Below are positions 25,049-34,870 of a stretch of DNA of 64,000 bases, piece after piece. How positions within the stretch are numbered: position 1 is the stretch's first letter; every line of letters starts with the position of its first letter. The stretch is taken from assembly GCF_001931485.1 (NCBI RefSeq), contig NZ_MSDV01000075.1, positions 124,001 to 188,000 on the forward strand. Direction: 5' to 3'. Both the position numbers and the translations under genes were made by a program. The stretch comes from Burkholderia sp. SRS-W-2-2016 (GTDB lineage: Bacteria > Pseudomonadota > Gammaproteobacteria > Burkholderiales > Burkholderiaceae). The notes beneath the pieces are model-generated. The model had not been told where the DNA came from. It saw nothing but the letters and a program-made list of their open reading frames with translations, and did no database searches.

Positions 25049-26236
25049 ATGGCGTTGGCCGATAACATCAATATTCATCCCGAGATTCGCGAACAGGCAG
25101 CCGAATTTGTCGAATTGCGCCGCCGCATTCATGCGCATCCGGAATTGGGATTCGAGGAAGTCCACACCAGCCGGCTGGTCGCCGAACGGCTGAAGGCCTG
25201 GGGCTACGAAGTCACCGAGGGTATCGGCGGCACCGGTGTGGTCGGCCGCCTGAAGCTCGGCGACAGCCCCCGCGCGATCGGGATTCGTGCGGACATGGAC
25301 GCGCTGCCGATCATCGAGGACACCGGCCTGCCGTACGCGAGCAAGGTGCACGGCAAGATGCACGCGTGCGGCCACGATGGTCACACCGCGATCCTGCTGG
25401 CGGCTGCGCATTACTTCGCGCAGACGCGCCGCTTCGACGGCACACTGAACCTGATTTTCCAGCCGGCCGAAGAAGGTCAGGGCGGCGCCGTGCGGATGAT
25501 GGAAGAGGGCCTGTTCGAGCGCTTCCCGTGCGATGCGGTGTACGCGTTGCACAACGCACCGGGCGTGCCGGTCGGCATGTTCATCGTGCAGCAGGGGGCG
25601 ATGGCCGCATCGGCCGACATGGTGACGGTCACGCTGACCGGCAAGGGCATGCACGCGGCGATGCCGCACCTGGGCCGCGATCCGGTGGTCGCGGCGGCCA
25701 GCATCGTGATGGCGCTGCAGACGATAGTCGCGCGCAACGTGCCGCCGGCGGACGCCGCGGTGCTGACGGTCGGCGCGATCCAGGCCGGCACCGCGCACAA
25801 CGTCGTGCCGAATACCGCGACGATTCTGCTGACCGTGCGCACGCTCAGCACCGACGTGCAGAATCTGATCGAAACGCGGCTGCGCGAGATCGTCGAAAGC
25901 CAGGCGGCCAGCTTCGGGATCAGCGCGCAGATCGACTACCAGCGGGTCACGCGGGTGTTGATGAACACCGCACAGGAAACCGAACGCGCCCGCGCGGCGG
26001 TCGCTGCGGTGGTCGGCGCACAGAACATCCTGCCGCTGCCGCCGGGCATGATGGGCGGCGAGGATTTCTCGTGGATGCTCGAGAAAGTGCCGGGCTGCTA
26101 CGTCGCGCTCGGCAATGGTCACGAAGGTCACGGCAGCTGCATGATCCACAACCCCGGCTACGACTTCAACGACCAGGCGCTGCCGATCGGCGTCGCCTAC
26201 TGGGCCACCCTCGTCGAGCAATATCTGAGCGCCTGA
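25049..26236 (+). CDS. M20-family amidohydrolase (hippurate/N-acyl-amino-acid hydrolase)
   Basis: This 395-residue zinc enzyme is predicted to cleave an N-acyl amino acid (such as hippurate or an auxin conjugate) to acid plus amino acid. Visible motifs are the early RRRIHAHPELGFEE, the metal site MHACGHDGHTAILLAAAH, the catalytic PAEEGQGG, and late GMMGGEDFSWM. GAGGAG stands immediately before ATG 25049, which is very close; a TTG at 25055 would have better spacing and cannot be excluded. It is the first gene of a likely unit with an outer-membrane porin and an MFS transporter, which would import the substrate. The LysR protein upstream is the likely regulator. Confidence 0.85.
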   Translation: MALADNINIHPEIREQAAEFVELRRRIHAHPELGFEEVHTSRLVAERLKAWGYEVTEGIGGTGVVGRLKLGDSPRAIGIRADMDALPIIEDTGLPYASKVHGKMHACGHDGHTAILLAAAHYFAQTRRFDGTLNLIFQPAEEGQGGAVRMMEEGLFERFPCDAVYALHNAPGVPVGMFIVQQGAMAASADMVTVTLTGKGMHAAMPHLGRDPVVAAASIVMALQTIVARNVPPADAAVLTVGAIQAGTAHNVVPNTATILLTVRTLSTDVQNLIETRLREIVESQAASFGISAQIDYQRVTRVLMNTAQETERARAAVAAVVGAQNILPLPPGMMGGEDFSWMLEKVPGCYVALGNGHEGHGSCMIHNPGYDFNDQALPIGVAYWATLVEQYLSA

Positions 26237-26312
26237 ACTTCGCCAATCCGCTTTTCGCCGGCCGGCGTGCTGCCGCGCCGGCGGTCAGACTACGTCCATA
26301 TCGGGGATTCAC

Positions 26313-27500
26313 ATGAAATATAAAAAGACCGTTTGCGCCGCGGCTGTGGCGCTGATGTCGCACGCGGCGTGGGCCGATTCGTATCTCCAGCGGTGGCTGT
26401 CCGAGTGGCCGACGATGCAAAGCGCGGTCCAGCAGAACGGCGTGTCGCTGTACGGCGCGGTCGACATGGGGCTGAACTTTCAGAGCGTCGGCGGCAACGC
26501 GCGCTGGCAAACCCAGAGCGGCGGCGTGCATACGTCGCAGTTCGGCATCTTCGGACGCGAGGATCTCGGCGGCGGCCTGAAGGCGGAATTCAATCTCGAG
26601 AACGGCTTTACCGCGAACAACGGCGCGCTCGGCACCAGCAACACGCTGTTCGATCGCGCCGCGTGGGTCGGCCTGAACTCGGCGAGGTGGGGCGCGCTGC
26701 GCTTCGGCCTGCAGCCGACCGCGAACCTGCCGCAATTCATCGACCCGTTCGGCGAAGTGACGACCAACTCGGTGGTCACGTGGCTCGCCGGCGGCGCGGT
26801 GCAGACCGCGAGGGACGTCGGCTACAACGCGGACCTGGGGCCCGGTTCGAGCCAGGTGCTGGTGCGCGAGAGCAACGCGGTGTCGTGGACCTCGCCGCGC
26901 GTGATGGGCTTCGGCGCGACCTTGATGTACGCGTTCACCAACCAGGCGGGGGTCTCGCCGAATGCGTCGAACCAGGGCGTGGTCGCGTCGTGGACCAACG
27001 GCACGCTGTATCTGTCGGGCGCGTACAACCGCGTGTGGAGTTCGGAGGTCGAGACCGCGGCCGGGCTGCAGACCGTGCGCAACGATATCTACGGCGTGTC
27101 CGCGATTTACGACGTCGGTTCGTACGTACTGTCGGCCGCGTTCTCGCAGGTCGCGCCGAAGCTCGAAGGCAACGGCATCGCGCGTTCGTACCTGCTCGGC
27201 GCAACGGTGCCGTGGGGACGCCATGCGGTGCGCGCGTCGGTGGTGTACCGCGACACCTCGGGCGTGCATGACGCCGCCGGCGATCCGGCCAAGGATTCGG
27301 CGCTCGGCGTAATGCTCGGCTACGACTACTCGCTGTCCAAGCGCACGTCGCTGTATGCGCGCGCGGGTTTCATCCGCAACTACGGCATCTCGACCGTGAT
27401 CCTGAACAGCAATCCGTTGCCGTTGCAGACCGGCTCGGCGTCGCCTGAACTGGGCACCACGCCGATGACCGCTTCGGTCGGCATCTATCACCTGTTCTGA
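26313..27500 (+). CDS. Gram-negative porin (OmpC-like, Burkholderia type)
   Basis: This 395-residue outer-membrane protein forms a general diffusion pore, probably trimeric. It has a signal peptide (cleavage near AAWADS), an opening strand VSLYGAVDMGLNF, the hallmark QFGIFGREDLGGGLKAEFNLE, several alternating beta-strand segments with LFDRAAWVGLNS, and a C-terminal strand ending in Phe (SVGIYHLF), as needed for Bam-dependent insertion. It lies 76 bases after the amidohydrolase and before the MFS gene, suggesting it admits the substrate of this small pathway. Confidence 0.9.
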   Translation: MKYKKTVCAAAVALMSHAAWADSYLQRWLSEWPTMQSAVQQNGVSLYGAVDMGLNFQSVGGNARWQTQSGGVHTSQFGIFGREDLGGGLKAEFNLENGFTANNGALGTSNTLFDRAAWVGLNSARWGALRFGLQPTANLPQFIDPFGEVTTNSVVTWLAGGAVQTARDVGYNADLGPGSSQVLVRESNAVSWTSPRVMGFGATLMYAFTNQAGVSPNASNQGVVASWTNGTLYLSGAYNRVWSSEVETAAGLQTVRNDIYGVSAIYDVGSYVLSAAFSQVAPKLEGNGIARSYLLGATVPWGRHAVRASVVYRDTSGVHDAAGDPAKDSALGVMLGYDYSLSKRTSLYARAGFIRNYGISTVILNSNPLPLQTGSASPELGTTPMTASVGIYHLF

Positions 27501-27583
27501 GTCCGGGTTGCAACGCGGACGTGGCGCGGCGCAGGCCTAACCGTGCTGCGCGCGCTTTCGTCCGCATCTGGAGAGTCACTCGC

Positions 27584-28909
27584 ATGAAGCCAACTACCTG
27601 TCCACCGGTTGCCCCGTCGCGCGATGCCGTCGCGTCGCACGCCGCATCGAGCCCGGCGTCGGCCGCGGCGCCGACCCACCGCCGGGTCATCCTCGCGACC
27701 TCGCTCGGCAACGCGCTCGAATTTTTCGACTTCACCGTCTACAGTTTTTTCGCGGCGCTGATCGGCAAGCTGTTCTTTCCGGTCGGCGGTTTGTATGGGC
27801 CGCTATTGTTGTCGTTCGCGACTTTCGGCGCCGGTTTCGTCGTGCGGCCGCTCGGCGGAATCGTGATCGGCACGTATGCGGACCGGCGCGGGCGCAAGGC
27901 CGCGATGACGCTGACCATTCTGATGATGGCGCTCGGTACCGCGATCATCGGCCTCGCGCCGACCTACGCGCAGATCGGCATCGCCGCGCCGCTGCTGATC
28001 ATCGCCGCCCGTCTGATCCAGGGATTCTCGGCGGGCGGCGAAGTCGGCGCGGCGACGACGTTCCTGATGGAATCGGCCGCGCCCGGCACGCGCGGCTATC
28101 TGGTCAGCTGGCAGCTCGCGAGCCAGGGTGCGTCGGCGCTCGCCGGCGCGCTGTGCGGGATGTTGCTCACGCATGTACTGACGCCCGCCGCGCTCGAAAG
28201 CTGGGGCTGGCGCGTGCCGTTCCTCGCCGGTCTGCTGATCGGCCCGGTCGGGCTGTACATTCGCAGCCATCTTCATGAGACGCTGCACGCGTCGCCGCAC
28301 ACTAGCGAGCGGGCCGCCGCGCGGGCGCGCTACGACGTGCGGCGGATCGTGCTCGGCACGCTGCTGATGGTCGGCAGTACGTCGTCGATGTACATCCTCG
28401 TGTTCTATCTGCCGTCGTGGCTCGCGCGGTTCACGCATGTGTCGGGCGCGGCGGCGTTTCTGCCGAGCGGTCTGGCCGGACTCGTCCTGACCGTGGCCTC
28501 GCCGTTTTGCGGCAAGCTGACCGACCGGCTGGGCTCGCGCAAGCCGATCCTGTACGCGACGGCCGTCGCGACCCTGCTCGCGCTTTATCCGGCCTTCGCG
28601 CTGATGTTGCACGCGGCGTCGCTGGCGCCGATTCTCGCCGCGGTCGCATTGCTGATCGGGCTGTGGGTAGTCGCGAATCCGGCCGGCTTTCTGCTGCTGC
28701 TCGAAGGCTTTCCGCGCGACATGCGCGGGCGCTCGCTCGGCATTATCTATAGCGTCGGCGTGACGCTGTTCGGCGGCTTCGCGCCGTTCGCGGTGACCTG
28801 GCTGATCGGCGCGACGGGCAGCGCTTATGCGCCGGTCTGGTACATGGCGGCGTGCAGTGCCGTGAGCTTCGCGGCGCTGATCGTATTCGACGAACGCATT
28901 ACCGATTAA
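27584..28909 (+). CDS. MFS transporter, metabolite:H+ symporter subfamily
   Basis: This 441-residue inner-membrane carrier with about 12 helices starts at ATG 27584, with GGAG upstream. The opening helix carries SLGNALEFFDFTVYSFFAAL, the signature of the metabolite:H+ symporters that carry citrate, alpha-ketoglutarate, shikimate or aromatic acids; the loop 2-3 motif GTYADRRGRKAAM follows. The end of the unit (amidohydrolase, porin, carrier) fits uptake of an acylated amino acid or the released acid. The substrate is inferred from context only. Confidence 0.87.
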   Translation: MKPTTCPPVAPSRDAVASHAASSPASAAAPTHRRVILATSLGNALEFFDFTVYSFFAALIGKLFFPVGGLYGPLLLSFATFGAGFVVRPLGGIVIGTYADRRGRKAAMTLTILMMALGTAIIGLAPTYAQIGIAAPLLIIAARLIQGFSAGGEVGAATTFLMESAAPGTRGYLVSWQLASQGASALAGALCGMLLTHVLTPAALESWGWRVPFLAGLLIGPVGLYIRSHLHETLHASPHTSERAAARARYDVRRIVLGTLLMVGSTSSMYILVFYLPSWLARFTHVSGAAAFLPSGLAGLVLTVASPFCGKLTDRLGSRKPILYATAVATLLALYPAFALMLHAASLAPILAAVALLIGLWVVANPAGFLLLLEGFPRDMRGRSLGIIYSVGVTLFGGFAPFAVTWLIGATGSAYAPVWYMAACSAVSFAALIVFDERITD

Positions 28910-28958
28910 CCGCCGGGCTCATCGCCGATGCACCCGGCCACAGACGATAGGAGAACCA

Positions 28959-29348
28959 ATGAACGTATTCAAATTAATCAAGCTGGCCGGCGCGACGGCG
29001 CTCGTGATCGGTTGCCTGAATGCCCATGCGCAACCGCAGACGGCCGGATCGGCTGCGGCGGCTCAGCTGGCGGCGGTGACGTCGCAAAGCGCCGCCGAGA
29101 GCAGGACGGCCAACCGGCAACTCGCGCGCGATGTGCGTCACGCGTTCAGGGCCGCGAAGAATCAGGGGCTGCGCGCGAGCAATGTCACCGTGCGCGTGAA
29201 CAATGGCGTGGTGACGCTAACGGGGAGCGTGCCGACCGCCGAGCAGGTCGAGCTCGCGGGCAGTGTGGCGAAGGGTGTGTCCGGCGTGCAGTCGGTGATT
29301 AACCGCGTCGCGGTGCGTAAGGAATTCAGTGGGCGAGGCAGCAACTAG
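28959..29348 (+). CDS. BON-domain periplasmic protein
   Basis: This 129-residue secreted protein has a signal peptide (cleavage near LNAHAQ), an Ala/Gln-rich stretch and one BON domain in the C-terminal half (VRHAFRAAKNQGLRASNVTV, then GVVTLTGSVPTAEQVELAG). BON domains bind membranes and appear in envelope-stress proteins such as OsmY. AGGAGAACC precedes the ATG. It stands alone between the MFS gene and the broken clpV; what induces it is not visible. Confidence 0.8.
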   Translation: MNVFKLIKLAGATALVIGCLNAHAQPQTAGSAAAAQLAAVTSQSAAESRTANRQLARDVRHAFRAAKNQGLRASNVTVRVNNGVVTLTGSVPTAEQVELAGSVAKGVSGVQSVINRVAVRKEFSGRGSN

Positions 29349-29485
29349 ACTTATCGCCGTTATCACATTAAAAGAGCGGCGCATGCTGTTCCTTTTTAGT
29401 CGAGTGTTCGTCTGGCTCTGGCCGCCTGGATGGCTTGCAGCCGGACGAATCTGCATGACAGCTCTCTCTTCCACGCCGGTCGAAT

Positions 29486-29520
29486 CGGTTACGTCGGTTA
29501 CGTCGGTTACGTCGGTTACG
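29486..29520 (+). repeat. 9-bp tandem repeat CGGTTACGT (3.9 copies)
   Basis: The unit CGGTTACGT is repeated in frame at the start of the clpV remnant, producing Val-Gly-Tyr repeated about four times in place of the single PGYVGYGEGG block of ClpV. This expansion is the likely record of slippage during gene decay. Confidence 0.8.
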
Positions 29521-30125
29521 GCGAGGGAGGCGTGTTGACCGAAGCCGTGCGCCGGCGTCCGTATTAGGTTGTGTTACTCGATGAGATCGAAAAGGCGCAC
29601 GGCGACGTGCGCGAGATGTTCTACCAGGTGCTCGATAACGCATACATGGAGGACGGCGACGGGCGCTATATCGATTTCCGCAACATGATCATCCTGATGA
29701 CCAGCACGTCGGCTCGGAACTAACCGCGAGTCTTTGCGCGGACGAGATGCTGGCGCCGGAACTGTCGAAGGCGTTCCCGGCTGCGCTCGTCGGGCGGATG
29801 ACGGTGGTGCCTATCGTCCGCGGGGTGAGGATTCGCTCGCGCAGATCGTGCGCCTCCATCTGGATCATGTGGTCCGGCGCATTGCGGCTAACAACGGCAT
29901 AGCGTTGAGCTACGCGCCGGACGTGGTCGACTACATCGTCGGCCGCTGCATGGTGCAGAAGACCGGCGCGCGCGTGCTGACCCGCTTTATCGAGCAGCAC
30001 GCTCTGCCCTGTCTCGCACGGCAATGGCTCGACGCGTTCGCATCAAGAAGCGTGTTGACCCATATCGCGATCAGCGTGGCCGATCCGGCTGCGGCGCCCG
30101 CTGAGGCACTCGTATTCGAGGCGCG
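29486..30125 (+). pseudogene. clpV: Broken clpV/tssH (type VI secretion AAA+ ATPase), C-terminal remnant
   Basis: The translation shows GYGEGGVLTEAVRRRPY, a TAG stop, then VVLLDEIEKAHGDVREMFYQ, then MEDGDGRYIDFRNMIILMTS: the second AAA+ module of ClpV with Walker B (VVLLDE) and sensor region. A frame change near 29710 restores GSELTASLCADEMLAPELSK and AFPAALVGRMTVVP, and another near 29820 restores EDSLAQIVRLHLDHVVRRIA and KTGARVLTRFIEQHALP, the C-terminal small domain. One stop and two frameshifts make it non-functional. The N-terminal two-thirds is missing. A Val-Gly-Tyr expansion marks its left edge. No other type VI genes lie in this window, so it is a leftover of a lost locus or of a rearrangement. 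Confidence 0.85.
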
Positions 30126-30181
30126 CGCGAGGCGCGTGTGCCGTTATTGCCGGTATTGGTCGGTAAGCAGGAGTCCGCGCG

Positions 30182-33100
30182 TTAGCCGCCGTAAGTCAGT
30201 TCGGTATCCTGTGCGTCGCGCAGATGAGCGGCAATGTCGAGGTCGCCGAGATCCGCGAGCCCTGTCTGTTTGATGCGGGTTTGCAGCGCGGCGCAGCGCG
30301 CGGCGAGTGCATGTTGCCGGAACACGCCCAGCGCGCCGAGCATCGAATGCAGTTCGGCCAGCACGCGCGGCGCGTCATTGTCACGCTGGGCCATTGCAAT
30401 GACCGCGAGCGACGCGTCGAACGAATCGAGGAAGGTCTGACGCAGCGCCGCGGGCAGGGGCCGGCCGCCGAGCAGGCCGTCGCCATCATGAGTGCCCGCC
30501 GGAACTCGAGGGGTGTTGTCCGCGCGATACTGCAGCACCGACTGGGTCGACGAAAGTCCAGCAGCGTCAACGCTGAACGAGCTTCCGCCGCGAAATTGCG
30601 GTGCCGAGCGGGCAACGGCAAGATCAGCGGTAGCCCGAGGCGGGCTTTCATCCCGGTAGTACAGCGGTGATCCGGTTACGCCGAGCCCGGTGACCTCGGC
30701 GAGCGTCGCTCGCAAGCGCGCGAGCGATAATGGCTTCGTCACCATTCTTGTGGTGCCCGCCGCCTCGCAGCGCGCGCGGTCCTCCGGTGTGACCGACGCG
30801 GTCGCCGCAATCACCGGCATGCGCGGCCAGCGCTGGCGCGCTTCGCGTGTGAGCTCGTAGCCGTCTATCACCGGCATCGACAGATCGGTGATCAGTACAT
30901 CGAACGAGTCGCGCGACAGCCACGAGAGAGCGCGCGCTCCGTCTTCGACAACTGTCGCGGTGCAACCGAGCATCGCCAGTTGTTCCTCGAACAGACGGCG
31001 GTTGGTCGCGTTGTCCTCGGCGACCAGCACCGTCAGGCGGCGCGGCAGTACCTGCGGTGTTTCGGCGGTCACCGCGAGCGGCAGGTTGCGCAGCGTATGT
31101 TGCAACGCGCGTGCGAGCGCCGCGAGGCTGAAGGTCGATACCCGTACGAGCCGGCCTGTCGCGACCGGATGCAATGGACCGTCGGCGGTGCAATCGATCA
31201 CCCACGACGCGCCTTCGATCAAGCGGTTCTCGTCGTCCGCATGCCAGGTATCGCGTTCGCCGAGCAGAAGTAGCGTGCGGCTGAGTTCGAGCGTCGCCGT
31301 ATCGACCTGCACCGGATGCTGATACGCGTTGACCGTGAGGCCCCACGCCTGCAGTGCGCTGACCGCGTACGCATGCGAAGCTTCGCTGGCCGCCACCAGC
31401 GTGACCGTCTCGCTGGCGAAGCGAGGCATCTCGGGCGTGGCGAGCGGCTCGCCGAGCGGCACGCGCACAGTGAAACAACTGCCGCAGCCGGGCTCGCTGC
31501 ACATCGTGATCTCGCCGCCCATCGCGCGGGTCAGCCGCGCGCACAGCGCGAGCCCCAGACCGGTGCCGCCGAAGCGGCGATTGATCGACCGGTCCGCCTG
31601 GCTGAACGGCTGGAAGATCGTGGCCTGCTGCCGTGCGCCGATGCCGATGCCGGTGTCCTCGACTTCCAGCTGCAGGCGCAGCCCCGTGAGCACCGCCATG
31701 TCGGGCACCGACACGCGCAGCGTCACGTCGCCGTGCTCGGTGAACTTGATCGCATTCGACAGCAGGTTATTGATCACCTGGCCGAGTCGCGTCGGGTCGC
31801 CGCGCATCGGTAGCGAGACCGCTGTGCCGAGGTTCGCGACGAGCCGCAGATCCTTCGCCTGGGCGATCGGCGCGAACATTGTCAGAGAGCGGGTGATCAC
31901 GTCGAGCGCATCGAACTCGATGTCCTCGAGTGTCATCTCTCCGGCCTCGATCTTTGAAAAGTCGAGCACGTCGCTAATGATGCCAAGCAGTCCTTCGGAC
32001 GACGCGCGGATCGTCGCGAGCCGGTCGTGCTGCAACGCGTCCAGCGACGACTGTGCGAGCAGTTCCAGATTGCCGAGTACCGCGTTCAGCGGTGTGCGGA
32101 TTTCGTGACTCATCGCGGCCAGAAAGGCCGACTTCGCCGCGTTGGCCGAATCCGCGGCTTCGCGGGCTTCGCGCAGATGCTGTTCGAGACGCCGGTGCGC
32201 GGTCACGTCGGTGACCGCGACCACCAGCACGTCCTCGCCCTGGTAGCGTGACGGCGTGGCGCTGACGGCGAGATCGATCGAATCGCTGTCGCGGGTGGGC
32301 AGCGTCATCTCTTCGTGCATCACGTCGTCGTCGTCCGGGGCGCCGCTTCGCGCGCGGGCGCGATAGCGCGCCGCAAGCTCGGCCGATAGCGTCGGCGCCG
32401 GCACCACCACGCGCTTCGCCGCGGCGACCATGGTCGGGCTGCGCAACAGCGGCGTGCCGTCCTTCAACGCGATCAGTCCGAGCCCGACCGGCGCGGTTTC
32501 GATCAGCGTGCGGTTCAGCTGTTCGCTTTCGAACAGGCGTTGCGAGCGATCGAGTGCCGGACGCACCGCGCGCGTTCTGAAGGACATCAGAAAGCTCCAC
32601 GCGGCGATCAGCATGATGACGGTCGCCGTCGCGCCGATCACCAGCTGCACGCCGATACCCGCGACGATGTCGCGCCACGTGCACGCATGCACCAGCATCC
32701 AGCCGGTATCGCCGAGCGGGCCGGAAATCGTCAGGATGCCGTCGTGCCAGCTCTCGCCGGCTTTTTTTGTGACGGCCAGCGTGCGCAGCGGATCGACGAG
32801 TCCGGCATCGCGCGCGAGCGGGATCGTACTGGCGACGATCGTGCCGTCGCCGGCGATGATCGTATAGATGCCGCCGAAGCGTGTCTCGGCCGCGAACGGC
32901 GCGGTCAGGAAATCGGGCTCGTATTCGGTGACGACTATCGCGAACGGTTCGTCGGCGTGCAGCAGCGGCGCGACGAGGCGGATCGCCGGTTTGCCGGTCA
33001 GCGGGCTGAGCGCGGGCGGGACCCAGAACAGTTGGCGGTGCACGCTATTCTGCGCGTCCGCGCGGCTATCGACGAAGCCGGTCACGCCCTCGGCGAGCGC

Positions 33101-33682
33101 GGCCATCAGCCGTTCGCGCTCGGCCGCCGTGGCGGTGGCCGGCCACGCCGCGTCGGCGCGCGGCGACGGCATGATGCCGGCGATGTCGTAGGTGATGCTG
33201 TAGAAGTAGCCTGGCAGCTGGCGGCCGCGCGCGAGCGAATGGATCGTGCGCGAGCGGCTCAGTTGCTCGGCGAGCGCGAGATAGCGGCGGATCGTGTCGT
33301 CGTGCAGCGCGGCGGGGTTGACCGCGAACACGCGTTGTTGCAGGTCGGCCGGCGTTGGCTGCAGCAGCACCTCGCCGCCCCGCTTGCGGAACTCGGCGAG
33401 CAGCGCCGGGTTAACGCTGTCGCCGTCGGGCCAGGCCCGCTCGGAACCCACCAGACCGATGCGAAACGAAGCTTCGCTCGCCCGCACCTGCTCCATTACG
33501 CGATCGTGATAGACGACGAACGCCTGACGTTCGGCGGCGATGTGCGCGCGCACCGCGGACAGGATCGCTAGCGCGAGCGCGATCAACAGCATCAGGGTCG
33601 TCACCACGCCGCCGCCAAACACGAGCAGCCGCTTATAGCGGCGCAACTGGTTCAATACGCTGTAGGAGGAGCTGGACGACAT
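30182..33682 (-). CDS. Hybrid sensor histidine kinase with receiver and HPt domains
   Basis: This 1166-residue inner-membrane phosphorelay kinase is of BvgS/ArcB general type. The first membrane helix spans about 21-43, a large periplasmic sensor about 44-340, and the second membrane helix about 344-366. A PAS-like stretch follows, then HisKA with SHEIRTPLNA (His526), the catalytic domain with NLLSNAIKF (Asn643), VEDTGIGI and GGTGLGLA, a receiver with LITDLSMPVIDGYEL (phosphoacceptor Asp933, Lys983), and a C-terminal HPt-like helix bundle with LHSMLGALG (His1112). No response regulator gene is adjacent, so the output partner lies elsewhere. The signal sensed is unknown. It converges on the dead clpV. 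Confidence 0.9.
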   Translation of the reverse strand: MSSSSSYSVLNQLRRYKRLLVFGGGVVTTLMLLIALALAILSAVRAHIAAERQAFVVYHDRVMEQVRASEASFRIGLVGSERAWPDGDSVNPALLAEFRKRGGEVLLQPTPADLQQRVFAVNPAALHDDTIRRYLALAEQLSRSRTIHSLARGRQLPGYFYSITYDIAGIMPSPRADAAWPATATAAERERLMAALAEGVTGFVDSRADAQNSVHRQLFWVPPALSPLTGKPAIRLVAPLLHADEPFAIVVTEYEPDFLTAPFAAETRFGGIYTIIAGDGTIVASTIPLARDAGLVDPLRTLAVTKKAGESWHDGILTISGPLGDTGWMLVHACTWRDIVAGIGVQLVIGATATVIMLIAAWSFLMSFRTRAVRPALDRSQRLFESEQLNRTLIETAPVGLGLIALKDGTPLLRSPTMVAAAKRVVVPAPTLSAELAARYRARARSGAPDDDDVMHEEMTLPTRDSDSIDLAVSATPSRYQGEDVLVVAVTDVTAHRRLEQHLREAREAADSANAAKSAFLAAMSHEIRTPLNAVLGNLELLAQSSLDALQHDRLATIRASSEGLLGIISDVLDFSKIEAGEMTLEDIEFDALDVITRSLTMFAPIAQAKDLRLVANLGTAVSLPMRGDPTRLGQVINNLLSNAIKFTEHGDVTLRVSVPDMAVLTGLRLQLEVEDTGIGIGARQQATIFQPFSQADRSINRRFGGTGLGLALCARLTRAMGGEITMCSEPGCGSCFTVRVPLGEPLATPEMPRFASETVTLVAASEASHAYAVSALQAWGLTVNAYQHPVQVDTATLELSRTLLLLGERDTWHADDENRLIEGASWVIDCTADGPLHPVATGRLVRVSTFSLAALARALQHTLRNLPLAVTAETPQVLPRRLTVLVAEDNATNRRLFEEQLAMLGCTATVVEDGARALSWLSRDSFDVLITDLSMPVIDGYELTREARQRWPRMPVIAATASVTPEDRARCEAAGTTRMVTKPLSLARLRATLAEVTGLGVTGSPLYYRDESPPRATADLAVARSAPQFRGGSSFSVDAAGLSSTQSVLQYRADNTPRVPAGTHDGDGLLGGRPLPAALRQTFLDSFDASLAVIAMAQRDNDAPRVLAELHSMLGALGVFRQHALAARCAALQTRIKQTGLADLGDLDIAAHLRDAQDTELTYGG

Positions 33683-34316
33683 GACGATACCGGAACGTTC
33701 TGTAGAGGCGGGCGGCTTGCAAACGAAGCTCTGAAAAGCGAGCTGTCAGGCACCGACTCTTTTCACTTATCCCGGAACGGCGAGTTGACCAGACCCGGTC
33801 GTCCCATTAAATAGGACTGGTACGATTTCTTATGCATAAATTTCAGATTGTTTGGCGGCGGGCGCCTCCCTTCTCGCGCGTCGATCACCGGTCCGAATCC
33901 GCAAGGGCGGGTCGCTATTAATGGAGGTATCGCGCGCACTTCTTTTGGTGATTCTTTTGACATTTCTGATGTCGCGACAGAATCTCAGATCGAACGGAAT
34001 CCTCAAAAAGTGCTCGCGTAGTCGCGTTCGCTTAAGTTATAAAGCTTAAAAAGGTCGCTATCAGGGAGTTAAGGTCATGACTCGCGAGGAGGACAGATGA
34101 AATACGCGCTGAATTAGAGGCGTCGCTTGCCGCGATTTGTTCGATTCGATACGCGCCTTTCATTTCGGCGATATTGAATCCCCATGCGCGGCCGACATAC
34201 TCTCATGGTAAATTTTCGGCGCTGTTGTGCTGTTGCGAACGCTCTGCATAGCGGGCAACCAGAGGTCGGAATCAGTTAAGTCTTTCAATTGCAACCGGAA
34301 TGACAGGAGAACAACA
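33683..34316. other. 630-bp spacer without a gene
   Basis: This divergent spacer between the kinase and the small membrane protein holds no frame with a ribosome site and domain. It is more A/T-rich from about 33950. I see no clear repeat or terminator. Confidence 0.4.
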
Positions 34317-34700
34317 ATGCTTTTCTTTAACGATGGTTTCACATTCACGAACTTTCTGGCTGACATCTTTTCCATCTTCATTTTTATTCTGTGGTTCTGG
34401 CTGCTGATTACGGTGTCCGGCGACCTTTTCCGGCGTCATGACGTATCGGGATGGGGCAAAGTCCTGTGGGTGATTTTCCTGATCATCCTGCCGTATATCG
34501 GTATCTTCGCGTATCTGATCACCCAGCATCGCGGGATGGCGGAGCGCAACGAGGCGCGCGCGAAACAGGTGCGTGAAGATCTGCGCCACGTGGTGGGCTT
34601 CAGCGTCGCCGACGAACTCGAAAAGCTCGACAAGCTGAAAGCGTCCGGCTCGATTACCGCGGAAGAGCACACCCGCCTGCGCGCGAAGCTGATGCAGTAA
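34317..34700 (+). CDS. Small membrane protein with PLDc_N-like helices and SHOCT domain
   Basis: This 127-residue inner-membrane protein has two hydrophobic helices (FLADIFSIFIFILWFWLLI, then VLWVIFLIILPYIGIFAYL), similar to the PLDc_N pair found before phospholipase-D-type domains. The soluble tail ends with LDKLKASGSITAEEHTRLRA, a SHOCT motif, thought to mediate oligomerisation. AGGAG precedes ATG 34317; the longer frame from 34227 has no ribosome site. It may act with the PLD-like protein 800 bp downstream, but only proximity suggests this. Confidence 0.75.
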   Translation: MLFFNDGFTFTNFLADIFSIFIFILWFWLLITVSGDLFRRHDVSGWGKVLWVIFLIILPYIGIFAYLITQHRGMAERNEARAKQVREDLRHVVGFSVADELEKLDKLKASGSITAEEHTRLRAKLMQ

Positions 34701-34870
34701 GCGACGCATCACGCGAGCTGACGGAACGTAAGGCGGCGCGGCCGGCGGCCGCCAGTCGCCGGCGAGCAGGGCGCGCACGGATGCGCGCCTATCCGCCAGC
34801 GCCGCCGGCCCGACGTGCACGACCGCGCATGACCACGCACGACCGACCCCAACGTTATCGGGAGAAATCC

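Noticed and set aside
30182..30273. Extension of the clpV frame into the kinase gene
   Set aside because: Similarity to ClpV ends near 30125; the overlap with the kinase is accidental.
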